A stretch of DNA of 64,000 nucleotides from the NCBI GenBank assembly GCA_014378195.1, contig JACMOC010000061.1:62001-126000 (forward strand), written 5' to 3'. This document shows, piece after piece, positions 25,081-32,865 of the stretch. The DNA is from Oligoflexus sp. GTDB taxonomy: Bacteria > Bdellovibrionota_B > Oligoflexia > Oligoflexales > Oligoflexaceae. How positions within the stretch are numbered: position 1 is the first letter of the stretch; the number at the start of each line of letters is the position of its first letter. The notes under the pieces were generated by a model that ran no database searches, was not told where the DNA came from, and saw nothing but the letters and a program-made list of their open reading frames with translations. The translations under genes and the position numbers were made by a program.

Positions 25081-26382
25081 ATGAAAAAGTTGTCATTCGA
25101 GCGTTCCGAAAAGCTCTATGCGAAAGCTGTTACATTGATGCCGGGCGGAGTGAATTCGCCGGTGCGGGCTTTCAAACAAGTGGACGCAACACCCATCTTT
25201 ATAGAACGCGCCGAGGGCGCTTACATGTGGGATGCGGACGGCAATAAATTCATTGATTACATCGGCAGTTGGGGTCCGGCGATGCTGGGCCATGCTCACC
25301 CGGAAGTTGTGGCTGCCGTCACCGCTGCTCTCAAAAACGGTTTTTCCTTCGGCGCGCCTTCTGCTCTCGAAATCCAAATTGCAGAACTCATCCAAAAAAT
25401 TCTGCCCAGCATGGAAATGGTTCGACTGGTCTCCAGTGGAACAGAAGCCTGCATGGCAGCTTTGCGTTTGGCGCGCGGCTTCACAGGTCGGGACAAAATC
25501 CTGAAGTTCACCGGTTGTTACCACGGCCACGCGGACATGCTCCTCGTCAAAGCTGGTTCTGGTGTTGCAACTCTTGGTATTCCCGGCAGTCCCGGCGTTC
25601 CTTCAGCCGTCGTCAAAGACACTCTGACTCTCGCGTTTAACGACGCCGAGGGTTTGAAAGAATTGTTTGCGCGACACGGTCACGAACTCGCCGCTGTGAT
25701 TGTTGAGCCTATAGTCGGAAACGGTAACTTCATTCGTCCCAAAGGCGGTTACCTTGAGCTTATGAGAGAGCTCTGTACCCAGTCCGGTGCGATTCTTATA
25801 TTTGACGAAGTGATGACGGGTTTTCGGGTCGGACTCAGTGGTGTTCAAGGCCTGAAAAACATCAAACCCGACCTTAGCACTCTCGGTAAAGTCATCGGTG
25901 GCGGTATGCCTATCGGTGCTTACGGTGGGCGTCGCGATATTATGGATATGGTCGCCCCAAGCGGTCCTGTCTATCAAGCCGGGACCTTATCGGGAAATCC
26001 GGTGGCCGTGACCTGTGGCATTAAAACGCTCGAGCTCCTGAGTACGAAATATGACTTTACAGAGCTGGCGAAGCGTACTAGACGTCTGTCCTATGGACTT
26101 AAGGAACGCGCCGAAAAGCATGGCATACCCTTGAGCGTCGACTTCGAAGGCGGGATGTTTGGTTTCATGTTCTCGCCCAGACTCCCTGAGTCATTCGAAG
26201 AAGCAGTTCAGTGTAACATTTCGCAGTTTAAGCAATTTTTCCGCGGCATGCTCAGTTTCGGTGTGTATCTTGCGCCCTCAGCCTTCGAAGCTGGCTTTAT
26301 ATCCTTCGCGCACAGCGACAAGGATATAGAGGACACTCTGAATGTTGCCGATTATGTGTTTGCCAATTTGAGTCAATTCTAA
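25081..26382 (+). CDS. hemL: Glutamate-1-semialdehyde 2,1-aminomutase
   Basis: PLP enzyme that makes 5-aminolevulinate from glutamate-1-semialdehyde in the C5 route to haem and sirohaem. 433 residues, normal for the family. Motifs: GGVNSPVRAF at the start, VSSGTEACMAALRLAR, CYHGHADMLLVKAGSG, FDEVMTGFRVG and the PLP lysine Lys270 in STLGKVIGGGMP; AGTLSGNPVA follows. ATG 25081 is nine bases after GGAAGG; the upstream GTG 25072 abuts that site and is rejected. The stop codon is directly followed by the ATG of the MqnA-like gene, so the two are translated together. Confidence 0.95.
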   Translation: MKKLSFERSEKLYAKAVTLMPGGVNSPVRAFKQVDATPIFIERAEGAYMWDADGNKFIDYIGSWGPAMLGHAHPEVVAAVTAALKNGFSFGAPSALEIQIAELIQKILPSMEMVRLVSSGTEACMAALRLARGFTGRDKILKFTGCYHGHADMLLVKAGSGVATLGIPGSPGVPSAVVKDTLTLAFNDAEGLKELFARHGHELAAVIVEPIVGNGNFIRPKGGYLELMRELCTQSGAILIFDEVMTGFRVGLSGVQGLKNIKPDLSTLGKVIGGGMPIGAYGGRRDIMDMVAPSGPVYQAGTLSGNPVAVTCGIKTLELLSTKYDFTELAKRTRRLSYGLKERAEKHGIPLSVDFEGGMFGFMFSPRLPESFEEAVQCNISQFKQFFRGMLSFGVYLAPSAFEAGFISFAHSDKDIEDTLNVADYVFANLSQF

Positions 26383-27396
26383 ATGAAAACAGCAAACGAT
26401 CGTACGACTTCTTCCTCCGAGCCTGTTTCTATCGGCTGCCAAAACAGCTGGAGTTCTCATCCCCTGATGATAGAACTCAATAAATACGCGCCTCGATTGT
26501 TGGTGACCAAAGACGATTGTGCGGGCTTATACCGCAAACTCGACCAAGGTGACCTCCAGTACGCGTTCTGTTCTTCGATCAGTCTTGTACGGAACGCCGA
26601 GTTTGAGATGGCATTGCCTGTCGGTATCTCGGTTGAAGGAACATCCGGACTTGCGATTTGGGGCCTTAGCAGCGCTCAGTCGCATTTGAAAGATATCATC
26701 GATCAACGCGCAAAAGTCCTCCGCGAGATATTTCGCAGTTCGCAGATTATTAAAGCGACTGATCTCAAACAGGCTTTGCAGAATGCTGTTGAGTCACTCG
26801 GGCGTTTACCTCTCCCCAAGCTTGATTTTGTGCCTCAGCTCAGGTTGTCGACAGGTCATTCCTCGTGGGGCTCGCTGTCTCGTATCCTCTACAAACTTAT
26901 CTTTGGCTGTGACGCTTACGAAAGCCTTCTGCGCAGTCCGATCGATACGAGCACACCCTGCATCGATTTTCGGGTTGAGAACGAAGCGCTTCAAAAGCGC
27001 TGCAGTTACAGCCATCTTATCGATCTCTCGGAACTATGGTTGCGCATTACCGAGCTGCCTTTTGTCAGCAGTGTACTGCAGAAGAAAAGAAAGACCTGTG
27101 CGTGCCGTTCAACCTTGAGCGAAGCAAGCGAACTTGCAGAAATGCGCATGCAGGTCGAACCGAGCAACTACGTTCCTGATATGCTGCCGCGCAATTGCCA
27201 ACAGCAGCAGATCGATTTGACCTCGGTTTGGAAACACCTTTCCTATCGCCTCAGTCCCGAAGATATCCGCAGCCTCCAGATTTTCCTTTACCTCGCTAAA
27301 CCTCTCGAGAAAAAGTGCCTCGCCGACCAAGCTTTCACTCTTTCCATGATGCGTTGGCAACAAAAGGAAACGGCTCTGGCCAGCCAGCTCGCCTAA
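26383..27396 (+). CDS. MqnA-like protein (menaquinone/chorismate dehydratase superfamily), divergent
   Basis: 337 residues. The pattern is that of MqnA/MqnD, periplasmic-binding-protein-like enzymes of the futalosine menaquinone pathway: VSIGCQNSWSSHPLMIEL at the start, GDLQYAFCSSISLVRNAEFE (the usual 'aLvPs.eyl' region), VPQLRLSTGHSSWGSLSRIL, CIDFRVENEAL and IDLSELWLRITELPFV (the family's 'DLGeeW...tGLPFV'). The C-terminal part (residues 235-337) is not typical and includes a Cys/Lys-rich segment KKRKTCACRS. MqnA turns chorismate into 3-enolpyruvyl-benzoate. It starts on the base after the hemL stop, with no gap. Family placement is reasonable; chorismate dehydratase activity is an inference because conservation is weak. 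Confidence 0.6.
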   Translation: MKTANDRTTSSSEPVSIGCQNSWSSHPLMIELNKYAPRLLVTKDDCAGLYRKLDQGDLQYAFCSSISLVRNAEFEMALPVGISVEGTSGLAIWGLSSAQSHLKDIIDQRAKVLREIFRSSQIIKATDLKQALQNAVESLGRLPLPKLDFVPQLRLSTGHSSWGSLSRILYKLIFGCDAYESLLRSPIDTSTPCIDFRVENEALQKRCSYSHLIDLSELWLRITELPFVSSVLQKKRKTCACRSTLSEASELAEMRMQVEPSNYVPDMLPRNCQQQQIDLTSVWKHLSYRLSPEDIRSLQIFLYLAKPLEKKCLADQAFTLSMMRWQQKETALASQLA

Positions 27397-27419
27397 ATTT
27401 TTTAGAAGATGTCCGTCGC

Positions 27420-27461
27420 ATTCCATTCATAGTGCCCTTACTTTAGGGCTATGAATGGAAT
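27420..27461 (+). terminator. Perfect 13-base inverted repeat spanning the next gene's start codon
   Basis: ATTCCATTCATAG (27420-27432) and CTATGAATGGAAT (27449-27461), loop TGCCCTTACTTTAGGG, followed by TTTGCTTTT. It has the shape of a terminator for hemL-mqnA-like, but the ATG at 27451 lies inside its right arm, so it could instead control translation of the next gene. Confidence 0.6.
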
Positions 27462-28221
27462 TTTGCTTTTCAGTCTTATGATTTTTTTTATCCATCGCTC
27501 TTTGAAGACATATTCGGAGCCCCTGGTTACGTCTCAGTATTGGCTCACGCTCCAAAATTCGATGCGGTCGCGGGATTACCTTTTTCGCAAAGTGACGCCC
27601 CAAAACCCTTTGGAAGAGACTCTTCGGCAGCGGTTCATTGGAGTCGTAAAACAGGGCAAATTAACCTTGACCGAACTTGAGGCTCTGGATCGTTTAGGAA
27701 AACGCGTGGCGCGGCAGCAGAAGGCCCTGGACAGTCTACTCCTGACTTATACGACTCACGTGTGTTTCGTGGTGCTGACGCCTCTTGGATTGCGTCTTGG
27801 GTTCAAGGGTCAGTGGTTTTTTGATCGGGGCGATTTTGGAGAACTCGGAATCGGGCTCATAGGACTTTTAATTTTAGCCAGCGTATTTCACAAACTCTGG
27901 CCGCAAAGCGGTCTGACGCGCACCCAAAGTCTAACGGATACGATCGCCACGTTCGTTGGCGACACGGACGCAGAATGCGGACTTTGGACGGGGGCTGTTC
28001 GAGAACTTAAGCGGGAAGCCTGGAAGACGGGAGGCAATCCGGATGTCGCGATCAAAACCATGCTAACGGAATGGAAGCTCGATCAAATCGAGGCTTTCGA
28101 TCGCCAAATCCGGCTTTTAGAAGATGCCCTTGGTCCTATGGAACTCTTTACAACATGCTATTTCGGAGTGTTTTTACTGGGGGAGCCTTTGATCAGTCAT
28201 TTTAGCGGCTTATTGCTCTAG
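27451..28221 (+). CDS. Hypothetical membrane protein, 256 residues
   Basis: Not recognised. Hydrophobic segments near residues 3-14 (ILLFSLMIFFIH), 99-118 (THVCFVVLTPLGLRLGF), 128-146 (LGIGLIGLLILASVFH) and 232-250 (ELFTTCYFGVFLLGEPLIS) suggest three or four membrane spans with a charged helical stretch between 45 and 95. The start ATG 27451 sits in the right arm of a hairpin and has only a close TAGGG before it; ATG 27478 (MIFF) is an alternative without a clear ribosome binding site. It follows the MqnA-like gene by 54 bases. The layout resembles inner-membrane proteins of secretion or pilus assembly in a loose way only, and I do not assign it. Confidence 0.6.
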   Translation: MNGILLFSLMIFFIHRSLKTYSEPLVTSQYWLTLQNSMRSRDYLFRKVTPQNPLEETLRQRFIGVVKQGKLTLTELEALDRLGKRVARQQKALDSLLLTYTTHVCFVVLTPLGLRLGFKGQWFFDRGDFGELGIGLIGLLILASVFHKLWPQSGLTRTQSLTDTIATFVGDTDAECGLWTGAVRELKREAWKTGGNPDVAIKTMLTEWKLDQIEAFDRQIRLLEDALGPMELFTTCYFGVFLLGEPLISHFSGLLL

Positions 28222-28378
28222 CCGAAAGCCTGATAAAACTCGAAAACAGCGTCTTAAAAGATGCGATGGACAAAGGCTAATAAGGCGTGTAACCAAGGAA
28301 ATTCCCGGATTGCGATCGTGCCCTGAAAGAAACGCGAGTTCATAACTTGACTCGTCTCATTTAGGTCTTATTTTGCTC

Positions 28379-28387
28379 TGCTATAAT
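28379..28387 (+). promoter_or_regulatory. Extended -10 promoter of the DUF6178-like operon
   Basis: TGC TATAAT (28379-28387), a perfect -10 with the TG extension, 45 bases before the start codon. No -35 at the right spacing; a TTGACT at 28347 is 29 bases away and too far. Extended -10 promoters do not need one. Confidence 0.55.
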
Positions 28388-28431
28388 TTTCCTAGCGATC
28401 CAGCTCTCTCACCAGCGCAAGGAGCCCCTCA

Positions 28432-29835
28432 ATGGATAAACGTGTTAGCGATACAGTCCTAGCCAACAGCTACGATGCCGGTCATCAGAGTCTATCGTGG
28501 AATCCTGGGCAAGCGGGTGGCCTTCTTGCAGGTATCGATCTTCAGTCCATCATCGAGAGTCCCGATGCAGCGGAGATCGTACCCAATCTCCCTGTTCAGC
28601 CGCTTTATTATGCTCTTAAACAACGAGGTTTTGAAGAAAGCCTTGAGATCCTGCCTCTCCTGTCGCAGGAGCAGGTTATACATATGGCTGATTACGAAGC
28701 GTGGGACGGCGAAGACTTTTCGCAGAAACGCATGCTTCGTTTCCTAAGGCCTTTTGCAGAAGTTTCTCAGGAACAGCTGTTTCAGCGGTTCTCCGAACTG
28801 GATGATGAATATCAAATCGCCACTCTCGAAGGCGTTTTTGTTGTTCATGAAGTTGAGCACATGTACGACCTTCCTCACGGCGTTGAGGACCGCGCATTCA
28901 AAATGCCATGCGACACAGTCTTTTACGAAATCGCTTTGGATGACAAGGACGACGTCGCCTTTGTCGAAAGCATCATGGAAGCGAGTCGTGAGCACAACAT
29001 GCGCTACGCTTACGCCCTGCTGGGCCACTCGACCTTCAATCCTCCGCAGGAGAACGAAGCGCAGGTTCATCAGTTTCGTAAAGCGCGTCTCGAAGAGGAT
29101 GGTTTTGTCAGCTACGAGGACAGCCTTCGCATCTTCTCGCCACTCGACCGCCGCACTCTTCGCTTGAAGTGGCAGTCTCTGGGCGAACAGAGCCTAGCGC
29201 ATTCAAAGGACGCGCTCATGCTGCAAGGCTCGGAGCTCAATTTCTTTGACGCCTGTATGATGCGGGCCCGGGAAGACGGCGCCGACATGGAAGGCCTCTT
29301 TCAGGTTCATCAGAGCCTTCTTTACCTTGCTAACGCATTGTGCGCTGCCGCGCGCGTAAACGTCGACGATTTGAATGGCCTGCATCGGGTGCTCGAACAG
29401 GGCAAAGCTCTTGCTAGTCTCGGTCTTGAATATCTTGCCGATGGCAGTATCGAACTTGGCTCGAAAATCGTCTTGAGCGAACATCCCAAAACACTCTTCC
29501 AGTCCGGCTACGGGATCATCGAGGACCTGAGAGCAGGCACTATCAAAGCTCTCAAACGCATGGGTCTGCCTCGCGCCTCGACGATCGAGCGTCTCTATAT
29601 CTCGCGTCAGTGGGGTCAGATGCTCCTCGAGCTTGATAGAAACTGGCTCGAGCTTATCGGGATGGAAGCCACCGAGATTCTCAAAGGTTTGATGAATCGA
29701 TTTCCTATGGTTGCCGTGGCATCGCCCGAGGATTCCAAACGCATAGCATTCCGGCCGATTTCAAGTCTCGCTGACGCTTACGAACTGGAACTGTCCGTCC
29801 AAGCGGTGATGGCTTATTTCGCAGTTGTTGTTTGA
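28432..29835 (+). CDS. DUF6178-like protein, 467 residues
   Basis: Soluble protein without signal peptide or catalytic motif that I can see. The segment LPVQPLYYALKQRGFEESLEILPLLSQEQVIHMADYEAWDGE resembles the start of DUF6178 proteins found in deltaproteobacteria: 'both-subunit' wording about function would be guesswork, and no role is known to me. Helices predominate, with acidic regions and a C-terminal FRPISSLADAYELEL. ATG 28432 has AAGGAG ten bases upstream. Its stop overlaps the next gene (TTGA), and that gene's stop overlaps the third (ATGA), so the three are translationally coupled and likely form one complex or pathway. Family naming is from memory of the pattern and is moderately uncertain. 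Confidence 0.68.
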   Translation: MDKRVSDTVLANSYDAGHQSLSWNPGQAGGLLAGIDLQSIIESPDAAEIVPNLPVQPLYYALKQRGFEESLEILPLLSQEQVIHMADYEAWDGEDFSQKRMLRFLRPFAEVSQEQLFQRFSELDDEYQIATLEGVFVVHEVEHMYDLPHGVEDRAFKMPCDTVFYEIALDDKDDVAFVESIMEASREHNMRYAYALLGHSTFNPPQENEAQVHQFRKARLEEDGFVSYEDSLRIFSPLDRRTLRLKWQSLGEQSLAHSKDALMLQGSELNFFDACMMRAREDGADMEGLFQVHQSLLYLANALCAAARVNVDDLNGLHRVLEQGKALASLGLEYLADGSIELGSKIVLSEHPKTLFQSGYGIIEDLRAGTIKALKRMGLPRASTIERLYISRQWGQMLLELDRNWLELIGMEATEILKGLMNRFPMVAVASPEDSKRIAFRPISSLADAYELELSVQAVMAYFAVVV

Positions 29836-30137
29836 GTGGTCGCGATCTCGATCGTCCGTTCGAGATCATGCTGCGTGATTTGGCAACGGAAAGCCTTCGT
29901 CAAGGCCTGCAACCCATGAATTGGGACGTCGAAAGCAGTACGGACCAGTTGCTTGATGCCTGGCGTGATCATCTCCGTACGGAGTCCACGCTGTGGATGA
30001 TAGGGGAACGCCCCAGTCGCGAGGAATCTTTAAGCCTTGCGATCTCCATGATACACGACGGTTTGCACGGATTGATCGTGTTGCCAAAAGGCCCTACTTT
30101 TAAACGCGGAAGCTCGCATGAGGATTTGATGCAATGA
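29832..30137 (+). CDS. Small hypothetical protein coupled to the DUF6178-like gene
   Basis: 101 residues starting at TTG 29832, overlapping the upstream stop by four bases (TTGA). Helical in the first two thirds (LDRPFEIMLRDLATESLRQ, WDVESSTDQLLDAWRDHLRT), then REESLSLAISMIHDGLHGLIV. No signal peptide, no metal or nucleotide motif. The unusual TTG start fits translational coupling, where ribosomes finishing the upstream gene restart here. Its stop overlaps the next ATG. I do not recognise a family. Confidence 0.65.
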   Translation: MSGRDLDRPFEIMLRDLATESLRQGLQPMNWDVESSTDQLLDAWRDHLRTESTLWMIGERPSREESLSLAISMIHDGLHGLIVLPKGPTFKRGSSHEDLMQ

Positions 30138-30604
30138 CCGATCATAACAACTCCGATGACGACATCACCTTAACGCCTGAATTTCTAACGAATGACGAGT
30201 GCGTAGAACTCGCAGAAACTATGGTAAAAAAATACCGTATTGCTATGAAAGATCGTACGTTCTCCATACGTGCCATTGTTCAGGGCAAAGGGGTTTACGT
30301 CACTGTTCTCCTGGCGAACAAAGATCAGAGTTACTACTATCCGGTGGAAGCGCGCCTCATGTTTGAGGCCGAAGAAATGGAGCCTCACGAAGCGGCTCTC
30401 TTCCTCGTCGACTACATTGATAATTATTTTGAAGAATATCTTTACGAAGAAGATGAGCAGATCTATCTGCCGATCGATTGGGCTGATCATGAGTACGAAG
30501 CCACCAATTTTCAGATTCGGGGCCAGATACTCAACCAAAAGCTCGATTCGCTGGCCGATCAATGGCTGATTGCAGCGGGTGACAAAGTGAGCTCAATCGA
30601 CTAA
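30134..30604 (+). CDS. Acidic hypothetical protein, third gene of the coupled operon
   Basis: 156 residues, strongly acidic (for example FEEYLYEEDEQIYLP, DWADHEYEATN). Strand-rich centre FSIRAIVQGKGVYVTVLLANKDQSYYYPVEARL suggests a small beta-sheet domain followed by helices LFLVDYIDNYFEEYL. ATG 30134 overlaps the stop of the 29832 gene by four bases (ATGA). No signal peptide. The high negative charge and size would suit a protein-binding adaptor, but this is inference. The run of lipoprotein genes starts 34 bases downstream. Confidence 0.7.
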   Translation: MTDHNNSDDDITLTPEFLTNDECVELAETMVKKYRIAMKDRTFSIRAIVQGKGVYVTVLLANKDQSYYYPVEARLMFEAEEMEPHEAALFLVDYIDNYFEEYLYEEDEQIYLPIDWADHEYEATNFQIRGQILNQKLDSLADQWLIAAGDKVSSID

Positions 30605-30638
30605 AATTGAGTGATTCCCACACGCTGCGGAGTCCTCT

Positions 30639-31214
30639 ATGAAGTCGACCAGGATCGTATTCACTCTTTCACTCTTATTTCTATTTTCAGGCGCATTTTT
30701 AGGACTTACGGCCCTCAGCTGTAAGTCCTATAAGACGGATCCTGTCATCCGCGAGAACCTCGCCGCTCTTAAAACCAAACGAGACGCTGCTGCAGGAACA
30801 CTCAAAACTCCTTCCGGAAAGCCCGCACTAACGGGGTCTCAGCCTCCGTCAGGGGCAGGCAAAGGAAGCGCATCTAAGAAATCAGCATCTGCCAATCAGC
30901 CTCTAAAAACGACCCTGAGTGTAGCGAACCTAGGACTCCATACAGGCGTAGAACTCTTTGACCAGACCTCCCTCATCATCCAATCCCCTGGTAAATCGGA
31001 CACGACCCGGACCCCTTACAAACTTGGCGATGAAATACCGATCATCGAAGGCCAGACCTATACCAACGTCGTTCGCCTCTACTCCAAGGGCAAGCTTGTC
31101 TATTCCAGCGAATTTTGCCAATTGGACAATTCCTTTGTGACGAAAGCGGGTCATAACATTTTTGCGATCCCCGTGTGCAGGAAGGGAGGAGCAGCCTCAA
31201 CAGCCAAGCCGTAG
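30639..31214 (+). CDS. Predicted lipoprotein, 191 residues
   Basis: Signal peptide and lipobox: TRIVFTLSLLFLFSGAFLGL then TALSC-KS, giving Cys28. After a Gly/Ser/Pro/Lys-rich linker (residues 45-90) comes a beta-rich C-terminal domain (LKTTLSVANLGLHTGVELFD ... YTNVVRLYSKGKLVYSSEFC) with two cysteines that could form a disulfide. No Asp follows the lipid Cys, so outer membrane sorting is possible. GGAG lies before ATG 30639. First of six consecutive predicted lipoprotein genes on this strand. Function not recognised. Confidence 0.72.
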   Translation: MKSTRIVFTLSLLFLFSGAFLGLTALSCKSYKTDPVIRENLAALKTKRDAAAGTLKTPSGKPALTGSQPPSGAGKGSASKKSASANQPLKTTLSVANLGLHTGVELFDQTSLIIQSPGKSDTTRTPYKLGDEIPIIEGQTYTNVVRLYSKGKLVYSSEFCQLDNSFVTKAGHNIFAIPVCRKGGAASTAKP

Positions 31215-31278
31215 GGTATAATGATTCCATAAGATCATGAAGCAATACGATCACCCTGTTCAGCGATAGGAAGACGGC

Positions 31279-32817
31279 ATGAGATCTCGCTCAAAAATGG
31301 TTTGGAGCTTAGCGCTCCTATCTGCACTAGCATCCTCGGCTTGTAAACATGACAACGATAAACCAGCCGGTTCGGGTCTCGAGAGTTCGGTGAGTGGTTC
31401 TGCGGATAAACTCCCAGCATCGCTCGGTGTCGGTTTTGATAGCGAAACACAGACGAAAAAAACGAAATGTGTTGAGGGTACCGCGGTCTGGCGAGGGGCT
31501 CAGGATGCCAAGTTTGAGTTTGGTCAGGATTTGACCTTTGAATCTATCCTCCGGGAGATCGCCGGTGGCGCCGAAATCGGCGGCCGGCTTCAGGTCTACG
31601 ATATCAAAGGGGCTGCTGATTTTGCGTCGAAATACGCTTCGACCGCCTATAGTTCGACCATCACCATCTCAAATAACGTGACGCTCAAAAAACTCCTACT
31701 TCAAAACGTGAAGATGACGGCGGCTGGCAAAGCCGAAACTGTAGAAGGTAAACCACTGGATACCATCCGTGCCACCTGCGGTGATGAATACTTCGATACC
31801 ATCGTTTACGGAGCGCAACTCTTCGTCGTTGCAAAATTCGACTTCGAAAGTGCGCAGGATAAACTTGAGTTTAAAGGCAGCGCGAGCGTGAGCTTGGCTG
31901 GTGTCGGACAGCTCGGCGGGCAGATTTCAACTCTTTCTGACAAGCTCAAACGCCACTCGAAAGTCTCAATTACTGCGCGGCAGGTCGGCGGAAACACCGA
32001 TGAACTGAGTTCTGTCCTGTCCTCTGAGATCATCACATGTTCACTCGCTGACTTTGAAGCGAAGTGCTTACCCATGCTTGTGAAGATCGTAAATTATACA
32101 AAGGACACCTTCCGCGAAGGCCTGAAAAACTTACCGGATCCCGAAAAATCCAAGATTGGCGATCCGAAAGGCTGGGCGGAGATGGCTTTCACGACGACGC
32201 GTTATGCCGACGAAAAAATTGATGGCGTCGTGATGGTTCCAACGATTGACACACCACTCGTAACAGCTGAAATCGAACATGATCGCGCTCTTATCTATGA
32301 CTCCTTCCAGCTCATGCTGATGGATCACGAACGCGCGACCAAACTTCTCCGTGACTTTACTCTCAGCGATCTGCAAAGAAAACGCATCGAGGACATCGAA
32401 AAAGCCACAGCCGATAACAAAGATGCGCTTGCCAGCGCGGGTGACGTCTGCATGAAGCAGCCGACGAAGTGTGTTGCTAAATTCGCTGATTACATGGCCA
32501 ATGTGAAACCTTACGATGCGCGCCTTTTATCACTTGATATCTGCCTGATCAAAGCTGACATCGACGGCACGACCTGGGCCTTTTCCCGATCGAATGGGAC
32601 GTTCATCGACAATGTCACACTTGCATCAAGCGGCAAAATCGAAAATCATACGTCCGAATATGAAAAGACCTGGAAAGTGGATGGTTGCATTCTCAGCTTC
32701 GTAAACGTCAACGGTGTGCCCTCAACCATATTCGATAAAATCGAATCGGCTGATCGTATGACCGGCGTGTTCATGCAAGACAATAGCTTCCGCCACGTAC
32801 TCGACCGGAAAAAATAG
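31279..32817 (+). CDS. Lipoprotein with MACPF-like signatures (paralogue A)
   Basis: 512 residues with signal and lipobox (LASSAC-KH, Cys22). From residue 49 it shares a layout with the next gene: a G[VD]G[FY]DS motif (LGVGFDS), a Cys about ten residues on, FGQDLTFESILREI, then ATCGDEYFDTIVYGAQLFVVAKF, then KGSASVSLAGV, VSITARQVGGN and an alternating helix region. The start motif and the (C)GD-x-Y/F-x6-GAQLF stretch recall the GxGYD start and the YGTHY-x6-GG signature of MACPF/CDC pore-forming folds. The C-terminal 240 residues are unlike the partner. AGGAAG lies before ATG 31279. A pore-forming or host-surface-binding role is inference; the Thr-His of true MACPF is not kept. Confidence 0.7.
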   Translation: MRSRSKMVWSLALLSALASSACKHDNDKPAGSGLESSVSGSADKLPASLGVGFDSETQTKKTKCVEGTAVWRGAQDAKFEFGQDLTFESILREIAGGAEIGGRLQVYDIKGAADFASKYASTAYSSTITISNNVTLKKLLLQNVKMTAAGKAETVEGKPLDTIRATCGDEYFDTIVYGAQLFVVAKFDFESAQDKLEFKGSASVSLAGVGQLGGQISTLSDKLKRHSKVSITARQVGGNTDELSSVLSSEIITCSLADFEAKCLPMLVKIVNYTKDTFREGLKNLPDPEKSKIGDPKGWAEMAFTTTRYADEKIDGVVMVPTIDTPLVTAEIEHDRALIYDSFQLMLMDHERATKLLRDFTLSDLQRKRIEDIEKATADNKDALASAGDVCMKQPTKCVAKFADYMANVKPYDARLLSLDICLIKADIDGTTWAFSRSNGTFIDNVTLASSGKIENHTSEYEKTWKVDGCILSFVNVNGVPSTIFDKIESADRMTGVFMQDNSFRHVLDRKK

Positions 32818-32865
32818 TTTGGTGCGAGATGGATTTGGGTTCGTCAATCTTAGGAGGCCCTCATT

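Noticed and set aside
28347-28387. TTGACT and TATAAT as a classical -35/-10 pair
   Set aside because: Spacing is 29 bases; only the extended -10 is accepted.
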